From the NCBI RefSeq assembly GCF_031461075.1, contig NZ_JAVKPK010000001.1, positions 62,001 through 126,000 of the forward strand: a stretch of 64,000 nt of DNA, in the 5' to 3' direction. Source of the stretch: Methanosarcina baikalica (GTDB lineage Archaea; Halobacteriota; Methanosarcinia; Methanosarcinales; Methanosarcinaceae). The translations under genes were made by a program, and so were the position numbers. The notes beneath the pieces are model-generated. The model saw nothing but the letters and a program-made list of their open reading frames with translations. It was not told where the DNA came from and did no database searches. Shown here piece by piece: positions 18,275 to 27,336 of the stretch. Every line of letters begins with the position of its first letter. Position 1 is the stretch's first letter.

Positions 18275-19479
18275 ACCTGAAAAAGAGAGCTGAGAGCGCA
18301 GCCGAAAAAAAGGCAACTTTCGGAGAAGACTTTGAGCTGGAAAAGTTTGAGGAAGGTTCCAAGATTAGCAAACCTATTGAAGACCTCCAGACCCTTGACG
18401 AGGAAAGCAAAAGAACCCTGCTTCAGGTAGGAGTGGTACCGAGTGAAGAAGGCAGATCAGGCAGTCTGCTGGTACTGGATAATTCAGTTATGCATTCTTC
18501 CCTGAAAGACAAAGATATAGAACTTACTTCCACCCATAAAGCCCTTGAAAAGTACGAATGGCTCAAAGACTACTCCTGGAAGCTTGTAGCTGTGGATACC
18601 GATAAATACACAGCAAAAACCTATCTTGAGAACGCAAATGGATACTTCATCCGCGTGCCTGCTGGTAAGAAATCCTCCATGCCAGTCCAGACCTGTCTTC
18701 TGCTTGGCAGTGAAAAGACTTCCCAGACCGTGCATAATATTGTGATAGTCGAGGAAGGAGCCAGCCTTGACATAATTACAGGCTGCACTGCTAAAAAGGG
18801 AGTAGAAGAGGGGCTCCACCTGGGAATTTCTGAGATGTACGTAAAAAAAGGCGCCACCCTGAACTTTACAATGATCCATAACTGGGCTGAGCAGATCGGA
18901 GTTCGCCCGAGAACAGTGGTTCGTGTGGAAGAAGGTGGGACTTACATAAGCAATTACATTTGCCTGAAGCCTGTTCGTTCTGTCCAGATGTACCCAACTG
19001 TCAGACTCGAAGGGGAAGGGGCAGTAACCAGGCTCAATACTATAGCAATTGCCCATCCTGGCTCTGAACTCGACCTTGGAAGCAGGGCTATTTTCAATGC
19101 CCGTGGCACAAAAGCTGAACTTATTTCGAGGACGATCACAATCGGGGGAAGAATAATTGCAAGGGGAGAAATGATAGCCAATGCAAAGGGAGCAAAAGGG
19201 CACCTGGAATGCAAGGGGCTTGTTCTTACCGATAAAGGAAGCCAGTTGGCAATCCCCATCCTTGAAGCAAACATAGATGATGTCGAACTCACCCACGAAG
19301 CAGCCGTAGGAAAAATTGCCAAAGACCAGGTGGAGTATCTGATGGCCAGAGGGCTTACCGAAGAAGAGGCAGTGGGTATGATCGTACGCGGGTTCCTTGA
19401 CGTGGGAATCAGAGGTATCCCGGATGAACTGAGAAACGAAATAGAAAATACAATTACACAGACAGCTTTTGGAAATTAA
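18256..19479 (+). CDS. sufB: Fe-S cluster scaffold SufB/SufD-like protein
   Basis: 408 residues from the ATG at 18256. A GTG at 18247 is in frame, but it overlaps the GGAG that serves as ribosome-binding site for 18256. The beta-helix core and the C-terminal region match SufB (HPGSELDLGSRAIFNARGTK; LTHEAAVGKIAKDQVEYLMA; a GFLDVGI end), with the conserved His of the cluster-binding site in THEAA. This is the short archaeal form, which pairs as SufB2C2 without SufD. Translational overlap with sufC suggests coupled synthesis. Confidence 0.92.
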   Translation: MQTDDVNLKKRAESAAEKKATFGEDFELEKFEEGSKISKPIEDLQTLDEESKRTLLQVGVVPSEEGRSGSLLVLDNSVMHSSLKDKDIELTSTHKALEKYEWLKDYSWKLVAVDTDKYTAKTYLENANGYFIRVPAGKKSSMPVQTCLLLGSEKTSQTVHNIVIVEEGASLDIITGCTAKKGVEEGLHLGISEMYVKKGATLNFTMIHNWAEQIGVRPRTVVRVEEGGTYISNYICLKPVRSVQMYPTVRLEGEGAVTRLNTIAIAHPGSELDLGSRAIFNARGTKAELISRTITIGGRIIARGEMIANAKGAKGHLECKGLVLTDKGSQLAIPILEANIDDVELTHEAAVGKIAKDQVEYLMARGLTEEEAVGMIVRGFLDVGIRGIPDELRNEIENTITQTAFGN

Positions 19480-19604
19480 TTCAAAATATGAAAGGCTTAA
19501 AAAGCTAATTTCAACATGCTTGAGATACAGCATATGCAAAAAACAAAAGTGAAAATAATAGATTCTAAACCAAAAAACGTAATTGGGAGACTTATTGTGC
19601 GAAT

Positions 19605-19639
19605 CCGGTAGGAAAACGGAGAAACCTGCCGGAATTTTT
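19605..19639 (+). terminator. hairpin with T-run downstream of sufCB
   Basis: CCGGTAGG (19605-19612) pairs with CCTGCCGG (19625-19632), with one G-U pair, followed by TTTTT at 19635-19639. Confidence 0.6.
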
Positions 19640-19928
19640 GGGGATTATTTCTGGATTTTAATGAACTGAAAGTATGAGTTAAGAAAAGGCTTCCTTTGCG
19701 GAAAAGAAAACCTTACAGCAAATACTGCTAATAAAACCGTGATTAAAGATATGGTCAGTTAATGTCATTTCTGTTTTCCAGTCCCTTATGTGACTTACAA
19801 TTTATACTATTTTTGATTCTTTTTTATGATTTCCAGATTGGGTATTCAAGCTTTCAAAGATATTAGTAAGTTAAGAGACAGACAATTTATTAAATATAGA
19901 GGAATTTATTAAATAGGGGAAATGTATT

Positions 19929-20387
19929 ATGAGCGAGATTAAAATAGGGGATAAAATTCAGGATTTCAGGTTAAGAGACCACAAAGACAAAGAGGTGAAT
20001 CTCTCTGACTTCAGCAGCAAGAAGGTGCTCCTATCGTTCCATCCACTTGCCTGGACCAGGGTCTGTGCAGAGCAGATGAACTCACTTGAAGAAAACCATG
20101 AGTTATTCACCAAACTAAATACAGTGGTCTTTGGCATAAGTGTGGACCCCATACCATCAAAAAGGGCCTGGGCCAGGGAATTGGGAATTACACACATCAA
20201 GCTTCTTTCGGACTTCTGGCCGCATGGGGAGGTTGCCAGAGCATATGGAATATTCAGAGAAAAGGAAGGGGTATCTGAAAGGGCGAACATAATCATCGAC
20301 GAGGAACAGAAGATAATATTCTTCAAAGTATATCCCGGGCATGAACTTCCCGATATCGCGGAGATCATACAACTCCTGGAAAAATAA
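19929..20387 (+). CDS. peroxiredoxin (AhpC/TSA family)
   Basis: 152 residues with a thioredoxin-fold peroxiredoxin layout. The active-site segment is HPLAWTRVCAEQM, which fits PxxxTxxC with the peroxidatic Cys at residue 46; an Arg-bearing strand follows (GISVDPIPSKRAWARELGI). There is no second Cys that could act as resolving residue, so it is probably a 1-Cys type reduced by an outside thiol. It likely detoxifies peroxides in this oxygen-sensitive host. The ATG follows AGGGGAAATG. Two copies of aatttattaaata lie just upstream (about 19885 and 19904) near the expected promoter. Confidence 0.87.
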   Translation: MSEIKIGDKIQDFRLRDHKDKEVNLSDFSSKKVLLSFHPLAWTRVCAEQMNSLEENHELFTKLNTVVFGISVDPIPSKRAWARELGITHIKLLSDFWPHGEVARAYGIFREKEGVSERANIIIDEEQKIIFFKVYPGHELPDIAEIIQLLEK

Positions 20388-20465
20388 GGTTCAGCTCTAA
20401 AAAATAAAATAATCGAGGGGAAAAGGAAACAATAAAATAACAGAGGGAAAAGGTAGGAAAAAGTA

Positions 20466-20506
20466 AGAGACACTGATTGAGGATTAAGAGACACTGATTG
20501 AGGATT
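20466..20506. repeat. 21-bp tandem repeat, two copies
   Basis: Two adjacent copies of aagagacactgattgaggatt in the spacer between the peroxiredoxin gene and the converging minus-strand gene. Confidence 0.8.
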
Positions 20507-20602
20507 AACTGAAAAATTAAAGAAAAGCTTTTTAAGGAACTAAACAATGAGGGAAAAATATTTTAAGGAAAAATTTCCTGGAAAGTCAGAAGACTAGCCG
20601 GT

Positions 20603-21547
20603 TCAATCTTTATTCAATTCCATATCAATTTTATCATAGAGTTCTCTCACTGCTATGTTAAGCCTGCGAACCTCAACCTGCCATACTCTTTTGCTGACCT
20701 GCATGCTTCCTCCGGCTCTGAAGGCTGCCATCCATGAGTATCTCCTGGCTATTTTTTTGTTGTTCGGAGGAAAATCAAAAACTCTTCCCGTTTTCTGGTT
20801 ACTGTATTTTTCATTAATAAGGAACTCGTAGATCTCCTGGACCCTTTCGAGTAATTTTTGTTCACTTTCGGAACCTGGCGCCCCAAACAGGACAAGATTC
20901 CAGAGGCGAAACTGCACATTGTGAAGTTTAGTTAAAAGTTTTTTAGAAACTGAAACTTCCAGCATTTTCCTAAATTCTAGAAAAATATCCGTGTTTCCGA
21001 AACTTGAAGGCAGAGTATTTCCAAGCGAGATCATAACGTGAATACATTCGTGAAAAAGAATTCTGGCTATCAGGAATTCAACTCGATCCTGCAAGTTCCA
21101 GAATCTGCTTACAAGAGCTTCATCCCACATCTGGTAAGGGTTAACCAGGATAAGGGACCTGTAGACAATCTTTTTTTCTTGCTGTGAAACCAGCCGTTTG
21201 GGATAAAGAGTCATGCCCGGCATTTTTCCGAAAAACTGAATCCTGACAGCCAGATCCCAGCAGTATTCCCATTCTCCGGAACTTACACACTTTACCCTGT
21301 AGTAATTTCCATCAAAGTGAACTTTCCCAAGCAGTCGAGAAATATCCTTACTATGTACCTTTATCAGCGACTTTACTCTGGACTCCCGATAGATCCGAAG
21401 GTCAAAATAAGGAACGTACCGGATAGAAGCAGAAGAGAAATCAGGTGCGTCTGAATTAAGATCAGGAAATCCATGAGACCATAAGCCTGAATTGTCTTCC
21501 CAATCATTGCTTTCTTTCTCAACTGGCCCGGCCTTCCTTTTCATCAA
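20603..21547 (-). CDS. uncharacterised protein with an HEXXH metallopeptidase motif
   Basis: 314 residues, no signal peptide, no membrane segment. The motif FHECIHVMISLG (HECIH at residues 166-170) sits in a helix after a long hydrophobic strand region, as in zincin metallopeptidases. A third zinc ligand is not obvious. The C terminus is basic and rich in Arg/Trp. I recognise no named family. It runs in the same direction as, and downstream of, the ThiF/HesA-type gene (113-bp gap), so the two may share a transcript. Confidence 0.65.
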   Translation of the reverse strand: MMKRKAGPVEKESNDWEDNSGLWSHGFPDLNSDAPDFSSASIRYVPYFDLRIYRESRVKSLIKVHSKDISRLLGKVHFDGNYYRVKCVSSGEWEYCWDLAVRIQFFGKMPGMTLYPKRLVSQQEKKIVYRSLILVNPYQMWDEALVSRFWNLQDRVEFLIARILFHECIHVMISLGNTLPSSFGNTDIFLEFRKMLEVSVSKKLLTKLHNVQFRLWNLVLFGAPGSESEQKLLERVQEIYEFLINEKYSNQKTGRVFDFPPNNKKIARRYSWMAAFRAGGSMQVSKRVWQVEVRRLNIAVRELYDKIDMELNKD

Positions 21548-21660
21548 ATATCCTCGTGTGAAATATCCTATATGATATTATTACTGAGGATATATAAAAA
21601 CTGATCAATATTCAGGGAATTGAAACAAAGGTTTACCCGGCCTGAAAAAAGGCAAAGGTC

Positions 21661-22431
21661 TCATTTCTTTTCGCCCTTTTGATTGAGATGCCCGCAAACC
21701 GGACAATTGTTTAACTTTGAGAGTAAAATCTCACTGAAATTTCCTGAAAGTCCATTCCAGAACAGAAGACGACCTTCCAGAAGTTTCCCTTTTCCTGTCA
21801 GGAATTTAATCGCTTCATTTGCCTGAATGGAACCGATAATTCCTGGAGTCGTCCCTAAAACAGGAAAAACTGCTTTTTTGGAAATGCGCGGAAAAATGCA
21901 GTAAAAACAGGGAGTTTTTCCGGGAACTATTGTTGTTACCTGGCCGTCATACCCGGTAACTGCTCCATGAATTAAAGGAATTTTCCTTTTTAAGGCAAAC
22001 CTGTTAAGCATATGTCTCGTTTCCAGATTATCCAGGGCATCAACGAGAATATCACATTCAGGAATAAGAGATTCGATATTTGAGTCGGTAAGCATCTCTC
22101 CTATAGTTTCGACCTCAATGTCGGGGTTCATAGAAAGAAGCTTTTCCTTTGCAGACTCTACCTTAGGCCTTCCAATATCCTTTTCGTGATGGAGAAACTG
22201 TCTGTTTAGATTACTGAGATCCACTGAATCGAAATCTGCAAGAATTATTTTACCTATCCCGGCTATTGCGAGATATGTGGAAACAGGGCTTCCGAGGCCG
22301 CCTGCACCGGCAACCAGTACTGTTGCATTCTTCAGCTTTTCCTGTCCCTCTTCCCCAAAAAGAAGGATCTGCCGGCTATATTTTTCACGCTCAAAATCAT
22401 TCATGTAAGGTCTTCCGGAATACTGATTCAT
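21661..22431 (-). CDS. ThiF/MoeB/HesA family E1-like adenylyltransferase
   Basis: 256 residues. The nucleotide-binding loop is VLVAGAGGLGSPVSTYLAIA (near residues 39-58), then DSVDLSNLNRQFLH with the catalytic Arg, and CDILVDALDN. Two Cys pairs, CFYC (about residue 177) and CPVC (near the C terminus), form the structural zinc site. There is no rhodanese domain. Such enzymes adenylate the C-terminal Gly of MoaD, ThiS or archaeal SAMP proteins, for sulfur transfer or protein conjugation. No small ubiquitin-like partner gene is adjacent, so the target is open. Confidence 0.85.
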   Translation of the reverse strand: MNQYSGRPYMNDFEREKYSRQILLFGEEGQEKLKNATVLVAGAGGLGSPVSTYLAIAGIGKIILADFDSVDLSNLNRQFLHHEKDIGRPKVESAKEKLLSMNPDIEVETIGEMLTDSNIESLIPECDILVDALDNLETRHMLNRFALKRKIPLIHGAVTGYDGQVTTIVPGKTPCFYCIFPRISKKAVFPVLGTTPGIIGSIQANEAIKFLTGKGKLLEGRLLFWNGLSGNFSEILLSKLNNCPVCGHLNQKGEKK

Positions 22432-22855
22432 TCAGGATATTGATTTTTATTTTTCTCGTCACCGGGAATAATCTTATTCCCGATAATTAAAATCATTCTC
22501 AGTACCGACTGAGCTCTTTATGCATAACTTCTTCGGATGGCAAAAGACAAAACAGAAAGAGACTTTAATCATACGTATACTCTATGTCACCATATGAGGT
22601 TTGCTAAAAGATGGGGATTCCAGTATATAAATGCAGAAAATATATCACCAGGAAAAGATATAAACCGCAGAAACATCAGATATAAGGAATAAGAAATTTT
22701 TTTTTGAAAAAAATTAATTAAGGCAAGATCCATAAAAATGATGAGTTCATTTTTAATATTGTTTTAACCGCCTTTTGCGGCTCATTATTGTAAAATTCCT
22801 CCAGTACATTAAAGACAAGAGGCTGGAAAAAAGAAATTTACAAAGGTTTTGGATT
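22432..22855. other. divergent intergenic region
   Basis: About 420 bp between the minus-strand E1-like gene and the plus-strand AAA+ gene, so it must hold both promoters. A TATA-like stretch cagtatataaat lies at about 22621-22632. In the AAA+ frame, 27 codons between a TTG at 22775 and the ATG at 22856 are open but look non-coding. Confidence 0.4.
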
Positions 22856-24370
22856 ATGAGAGTTCTGGATTTAAAAAGTACCATCATCAGTATCAAACAA
22901 GAATTTACAGGTTATTTTAAAGAAAGGGATGCCGAAATTAATGGATCTCTTCTTGCACTCCTTTCGGGCGAACATGTCCTCTTGCTCGGCCCGCCAGGAA
23001 CTGCGAAAACCCTGCTTGCAAACAAAATCTGCGAAACTATCGAAGGAGGAAATTTTTTTCATTATCTCCTGACCCGCTTTTCCACGCCTGAAGAAGTGTT
23101 TGGACCGCTTTCCCTTAAGGCACTCGAAAGGGATGAATTCAGTAGACGAGTAGATGGCTACCTGCCAACTGCTCATATCGCCCTTCTTGACGAAATTTTC
23201 AAGGCAAATAGCTCCATTTTAAACAGCCTGCTGACTGTGCTGAACGAGAGGAAGTACCACAACGGTAAGGAGCTTATGGAGGTGCCTCTTTTTTCCGTTT
23301 TTGGGGCTTCCAACGAGCTGCCCGAAGAAGATGAAAGCCTCGAAGCCCTTTATGATCGCTTTCTTTTCAGGTACAGGGTGGACTATATCCAGCACGAAGA
23401 GAACCTTGAGGATCTTATTTTCAAAAATACGGAAGACTTCGTACCCTCAACGAAACTCAATATAGAGAATATAAAGGAAATCCAGAAAAAAGCAAGAGAT
23501 CTCCCGGTTGATCCTGAGATTCGGGCGATTATAAAAGGGCTCAGAAAGGAACTTAGAAACTCAAATATTTTCGTTTCTGACAGACGCTGGAAAAAGATTG
23601 TAAACGTGCTCAGAGTAGCTTCAGCCGTAAATGGGCACGCCAGCGTAAACAGAATGACTGCCGTTCTGCTCCAGCATGTGCTCTGGGAAGTACCGGAACA
23701 GAAGGAAGCGATCAGGAAGCTTATCCTCGATAGAGTTGTTTCAGGAGGCACAGATACAGGAAAACTGAAGCTGGACGTTTTTGACCTGAAAAACTCCATA
23801 TACAGTTGCCTGCAACAGGAACTTCCGGATCTTGTAGCCTGCAATAAGTGCTATGAAGAGGAGAGAAAAACAGCAGGTGGTATGAAAAGCTCAAGGTTTT
23901 CCGGAATGAAAACCCAGAGGAACCTTACATTTGACAACGCCCTTGATCTACTGAAACACCATACCGAGTTCCCAACCCATACCTACAGTTATGGGCTCGA
24001 TTACAGTAATCTCAACAGTTCCCTGAGCTTTGAATCCGTAGCAGAACAGTTCCACAGGAAATACGGTTTTGAATTCAAGATCAGCCTCGATTACGGAGAT
24101 AAAAAACTCTATGAAAAAGAGTATGAGAATCTGGAGGAGAGACTTGACTATTTTAGAAAGCAAATCCAGGAAGAAGAAAAAGCCCTTGAGAATACCCTGA
24201 AAGAGAATATCTGGATTTCAGGACAGGACAGTCAGGAAATTCTTATAAAATATCATTCCAAAAACACGGATATTTACGAAATTGCGAGCAATCTGAATGA
24301 AATACGGTTCCTGCTAGAAAAACCCAAGGTATTTGATGTGGCAGTTGAAAAAGCAGAAGAAGTAGCTTGA
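22856..24370 (+). CDS. MoxR-type AAA+ ATPase (RavA-like)
   Basis: 504 residues from the ATG at 22856. Walker A is LLLGPPGTAKTLLANKI (about residues 42-58), Walker B/sensor region HIALLDEIFKANSSILNSLL, then VFGASNELPEEDESLEALYDRF with the MoxR insert and arginine finger. The C-terminal 200 residues are charged and partly coiled-coil. With the VWA gene 94 bp downstream it forms the RavA-ViaA type pair: an ATPase chaperone and its MIDAS-domain partner, thought to help assemble or maintain metal-containing complexes. Clients here are unknown. Confidence 0.85.
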   Translation: MRVLDLKSTIISIKQEFTGYFKERDAEINGSLLALLSGEHVLLLGPPGTAKTLLANKICETIEGGNFFHYLLTRFSTPEEVFGPLSLKALERDEFSRRVDGYLPTAHIALLDEIFKANSSILNSLLTVLNERKYHNGKELMEVPLFSVFGASNELPEEDESLEALYDRFLFRYRVDYIQHEENLEDLIFKNTEDFVPSTKLNIENIKEIQKKARDLPVDPEIRAIIKGLRKELRNSNIFVSDRRWKKIVNVLRVASAVNGHASVNRMTAVLLQHVLWEVPEQKEAIRKLILDRVVSGGTDTGKLKLDVFDLKNSIYSCLQQELPDLVACNKCYEEERKTAGGMKSSRFSGMKTQRNLTFDNALDLLKHHTEFPTHTYSYGLDYSNLNSSLSFESVAEQFHRKYGFEFKISLDYGDKKLYEKEYENLEERLDYFRKQIQEEEKALENTLKENIWISGQDSQEILIKYHSKNTDIYEIASNLNEIRFLLEKPKVFDVAVEKAEEVA

Positions 24371-24464
24371 AACTGAGAATGACGGAAATTCCTGTAAAAT
24401 AGAAGTAAGCCTTGAATAAAAGAGCTCAAAAGCTTAAAGAAACCTCGGAAAAGGAAACAAAGAT

Positions 24465-26177
24465 ATGCAGGAATTAAAAAGTCAGAAGGAGAAATTTGAA
24501 GATGTATCAGGATCCGGCTCATCTTTATCCTTCAACCGCGCCTTCAATCCTTCCGCAATACTCAACATCGAACTGAGAGAAATCCTGGCGACTCCGCGAA
24601 GAGTGCCAAGGCAACTACGGGAAGAAATTGCAGAAATTCTTATTTACGAGCTTTTTTCAGAAAAAGGGTATGAAATAAAGGATGAAAAACTGTTTACAGG
24701 CAAATTCGGAGCTTTTTATCTTATCCTTCTGAGTATGAGGGATTTTTCAGTCTGGGCCGAAATAAAAGCTCTTGCCGAAACCAACATCATGGCAGGAGTC
24801 TTTATCCTGAGAACTCTACTTGAAGAACTCTTTACACTTCTGGACGACTATGAAAAAATAGAGCAAGAATTATCAAAGAAGTTTCCTAAAAGCCTGGAAA
24901 AAAGTATTAAAGCCCTGAAGGATCTTATCAGTGAAACTAAAGCTGTATGGGAAAAGAACAGGTTACTGCGGACGGAGAAAAACTCTCAAGGGCAGGAAAA
25001 GCAGGATACGCTACAGAAACAGGGAATTGAAAAAAAGATCCAGAAAAACTTTCTGAACGGTTCGGAGGGCGATGTCGGGATAAATCAGGCCCGGTGGCCT
25101 GGAACAACGGCAGAATCCGAAAAACTCGTCTCAATGACTCAGGAGTTTATGTCCTCAGAAAAGGCTGGAGAGATTCTTGATTCTGCGATCGGAGAAAAAA
25201 TAGCTGCAAAAATTGAAGAACTCATTCCTGCCCTTGAAGACCACCTCGAAATGCTCGAAATTCTCTCAATGCTTTTTCCGGGAAGAATGTGGGACCATTC
25301 ACTGCAGGCTTTGCACAGGGAATACTTCGGAAACCTGGAAAAATATGCCGCGATGCTCAGAAAAAATTCAGACCTTCATGAAATTCTGGAACAGGTTGGA
25401 AGAATCGAACTTGAATACGGTTCAAAAAAGCTGAATCTATCGCCATACAGTAAAAGCGAGGTACATTCGATTACTTTTTCAGGTGATATCCAGACGCTGC
25501 TTCCAGTAGAAGCCGTAAAGCTGAGAAATCCCCTTCTAAAGCTCAAATTCTATGCGGATATGCTGGAAGGAAAACTCCTGACATACCAGCTCAGAGGCGA
25601 TAACTGGAACTCGGACACATCAGGAAAGAAGAGAAAAGGGCCTGTTGTCGCCCTGGTGGACACCTCGGCATCAATGCGAGGAAGCCCTGAGATCCTGGCA
25701 AAATCCGTGCTGCTTGCAGTTACAAAAAGAATGCTGAAAGAAGGCAGAGATGTTAAAATAATTCTCTTTTCTTCGAAATGGCAGACCTTTGAGATTGAAC
25801 TTACGGATAAAAAGCGTATGGGTCGTGAGTTTCTGGAATTCCTGCAATTTACTTTCGGCGGCGGCACGGATTTCAATACCGCACTCCGCGCAGGTCTGAA
25901 AGCTATGAAAAATGAAAAAGCCTTTGAGGGGGCAGACCTCCTTTTCCTTACAGATGGCGCTTCCGAACTTTCAGAAAGGCCTCTTATCAGGGAATGGAAT
26001 GAGATAAAAACCGAAAGAAAAGCCAGAATTTTTTCCTTAATAATAGGAAACTCTGATGCAGGCGGACTGGAGCAGGTTTCGGATCACACATATCTCATAA
26101 GAAATGCGGAAAACTGGGAAGTCGGGGAAAGCCCTGCAAGTTTTGTGAAGGCTATAAGCAAACCCTTCAGGTTTTAA
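24465..26177 (+). CDS. VWA-domain protein (ViaA/CoxE-like), partner of the MoxR ATPase
   Basis: 570 residues. The N-terminal 380 residues are helical and charged. The C-terminal VWA domain carries a full MIDAS: DTSASMRG near residue 400, a GGGTDFNTAL Thr loop and FLTDGASELSE. This layout and the upstream MoxR gene match ViaA. It most likely binds substrate and recruits the ATPase. The ATG follows a weak purine-rich stretch. The two genes are probably one transcript. Confidence 0.83.
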   Translation: MQELKSQKEKFEDVSGSGSSLSFNRAFNPSAILNIELREILATPRRVPRQLREEIAEILIYELFSEKGYEIKDEKLFTGKFGAFYLILLSMRDFSVWAEIKALAETNIMAGVFILRTLLEELFTLLDDYEKIEQELSKKFPKSLEKSIKALKDLISETKAVWEKNRLLRTEKNSQGQEKQDTLQKQGIEKKIQKNFLNGSEGDVGINQARWPGTTAESEKLVSMTQEFMSSEKAGEILDSAIGEKIAAKIEELIPALEDHLEMLEILSMLFPGRMWDHSLQALHREYFGNLEKYAAMLRKNSDLHEILEQVGRIELEYGSKKLNLSPYSKSEVHSITFSGDIQTLLPVEAVKLRNPLLKLKFYADMLEGKLLTYQLRGDNWNSDTSGKKRKGPVVALVDTSASMRGSPEILAKSVLLAVTKRMLKEGRDVKIILFSSKWQTFEIELTDKKRMGREFLEFLQFTFGGGTDFNTALRAGLKAMKNEKAFEGADLLFLTDGASELSERPLIREWNEIKTERKARIFSLIIGNSDAGGLEQVSDHTYLIRNAENWEVGESPASFVKAISKPFRF

Positions 26178-26218
26178 ATAACCTGACATTTTTTTCAGAT
26201 AGGTCCGAAACTTGCGAT

Positions 26219-26950
26219 TCAATGCCTGCGCTTGAAAAGTTTCTGCAGACCTTCTACGAATTCTTCCAGGTCTTTTTTGCCAGGTGTCTGATGCCTGGAT
26301 ATACTTGACAGAATCGCAAATGTTGCTTTTTTGCCTCTGGTAGAATTCTTGAGCAGTCCGATTTCAATCATTGTAATTATCAGTTCGGAAATTATTTTGC
26401 GGTCTCTTGGGCTCAGGTTGTTCCATTTTTCATTGAGTTTTTTCGAAGAGCCCATTATTGATTCTTTTCTTTCGGAAGCTAGTAATGAAGCTTTTGAGGA
26501 AGCAACTTTTGAGGCGCTTATTATCCGCTGCTTGCCGCAGGAAGCAGTTTCCGAAAAAATTTTAAAAGCATTCTTTGAGATCTCTTTTATTTTCGTCTTT
26601 TTATTAATAGGGATTCCCTCTTCAGAAGCCTCCCGGAAGTCACGTTCAGAAACTCTGCTTTCCAGAATTTTGCGGATTTCTTCAAATATCTCGGAGATTT
26701 CTTCGTGAGACCTCGTTTTAAGGTATTCCCGGAGGTTTTTCACCAATTCGGAGTCAATTGACTTGGAATTCAATTCAGAAGAGGCATCAGGAGCGCAAAA
26801 AAAATCTTCATTTACTTCAACAAAATCAGCATCGATTACAGGGCAGGATTCAAAACCAGATTCACGTGATAAAGCCTTCCAGGATTCAGGCTTTTTTCCG
26901 ATTCTGAAACCTGCATTTGAAAGCCTGTCGAGTATTTCCTTTTTAAGCAA
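26219..26950 (-). CDS. uncharacterised charged helical protein
   Basis: 243 residues, no signal or membrane segment, rich in Lys/Glu/Ser, mostly predicted helix (for example SRVSERDFREASEEG and KKDLEEFVEGLQKLFKRRH). No family recognised. It converges on the VWA gene with only 41 bp between stop codons. Codon use is like the surrounding housekeeping genes, so it is probably a resident gene. Confidence 0.65.
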   Translation of the reverse strand: MLKKEILDRLSNAGFRIGKKPESWKALSRESGFESCPVIDADFVEVNEDFFCAPDASSELNSKSIDSELVKNLREYLKTRSHEEISEIFEEIRKILESRVSERDFREASEEGIPINKKTKIKEISKNAFKIFSETASCGKQRIISASKVASSKASLLASERKESIMGSSKKLNEKWNNLSPRDRKIISELIITMIEIGLLKNSTRGKKATFAILSSISRHQTPGKKDLEEFVEGLQKLFKRRH

Positions 26951-27258
26951 GAAAATGCACCTCTTCTTAAAACAAAGTATCTTCTTTATTAAAACAAATG
27001 CCTTTATTTACACCGGGCAATTCACCTTAAACTTTAGTATAATTCGCAGCCAAATATAAATTATAACTACCTAACTCAATTTAACCTTCAAATTTGATAT
27101 CTTTTTCTATTTACCTTTCAATATAAAATCCAACCATTCACATGTGGCTGACAAAATAAGGGGTTAAAAAAGGAATCAGATCAGCTTTTTTTAGATAAGG
27201 GGCTTAAAAATAGAAATGAGTGAAGAATAAGCGTGCATATTCCTTATTTTTTAGAAAT
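26951..27258. other. divergent intergenic region, left part
   Basis: AT-rich promoter-bearing DNA between the helical-protein gene (minus) and the secreted-protein gene (plus). Nothing beyond the operator-like palindrome listed separately. Confidence 0.4.
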
Positions 27259-27280
27259 AACTGCGAATCGATTCGCAGTT
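27259..27280. promoter_or_regulatory. 22-bp perfect palindrome, candidate operator
   Basis: AACTGCGAATC followed by its exact complement GATTCGCAGTT. It ends 10 bp upstream of the TATA-like TTTTATAAGT (27291-27300) of the next gene. An outer pair ATTCCTTA (27239-27246) and TAAGGAAT (27281-27288) overlaps the same region. The placement fits a dimeric regulator that blocks or aids TBP/TFB binding. Confidence 0.65.
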
Positions 27281-27336
27281 TAAGGAATTATTTTATAAGT
27301 TTCATGCCTTAGTAAATAGTAAGTGAGGTGAAAAGT

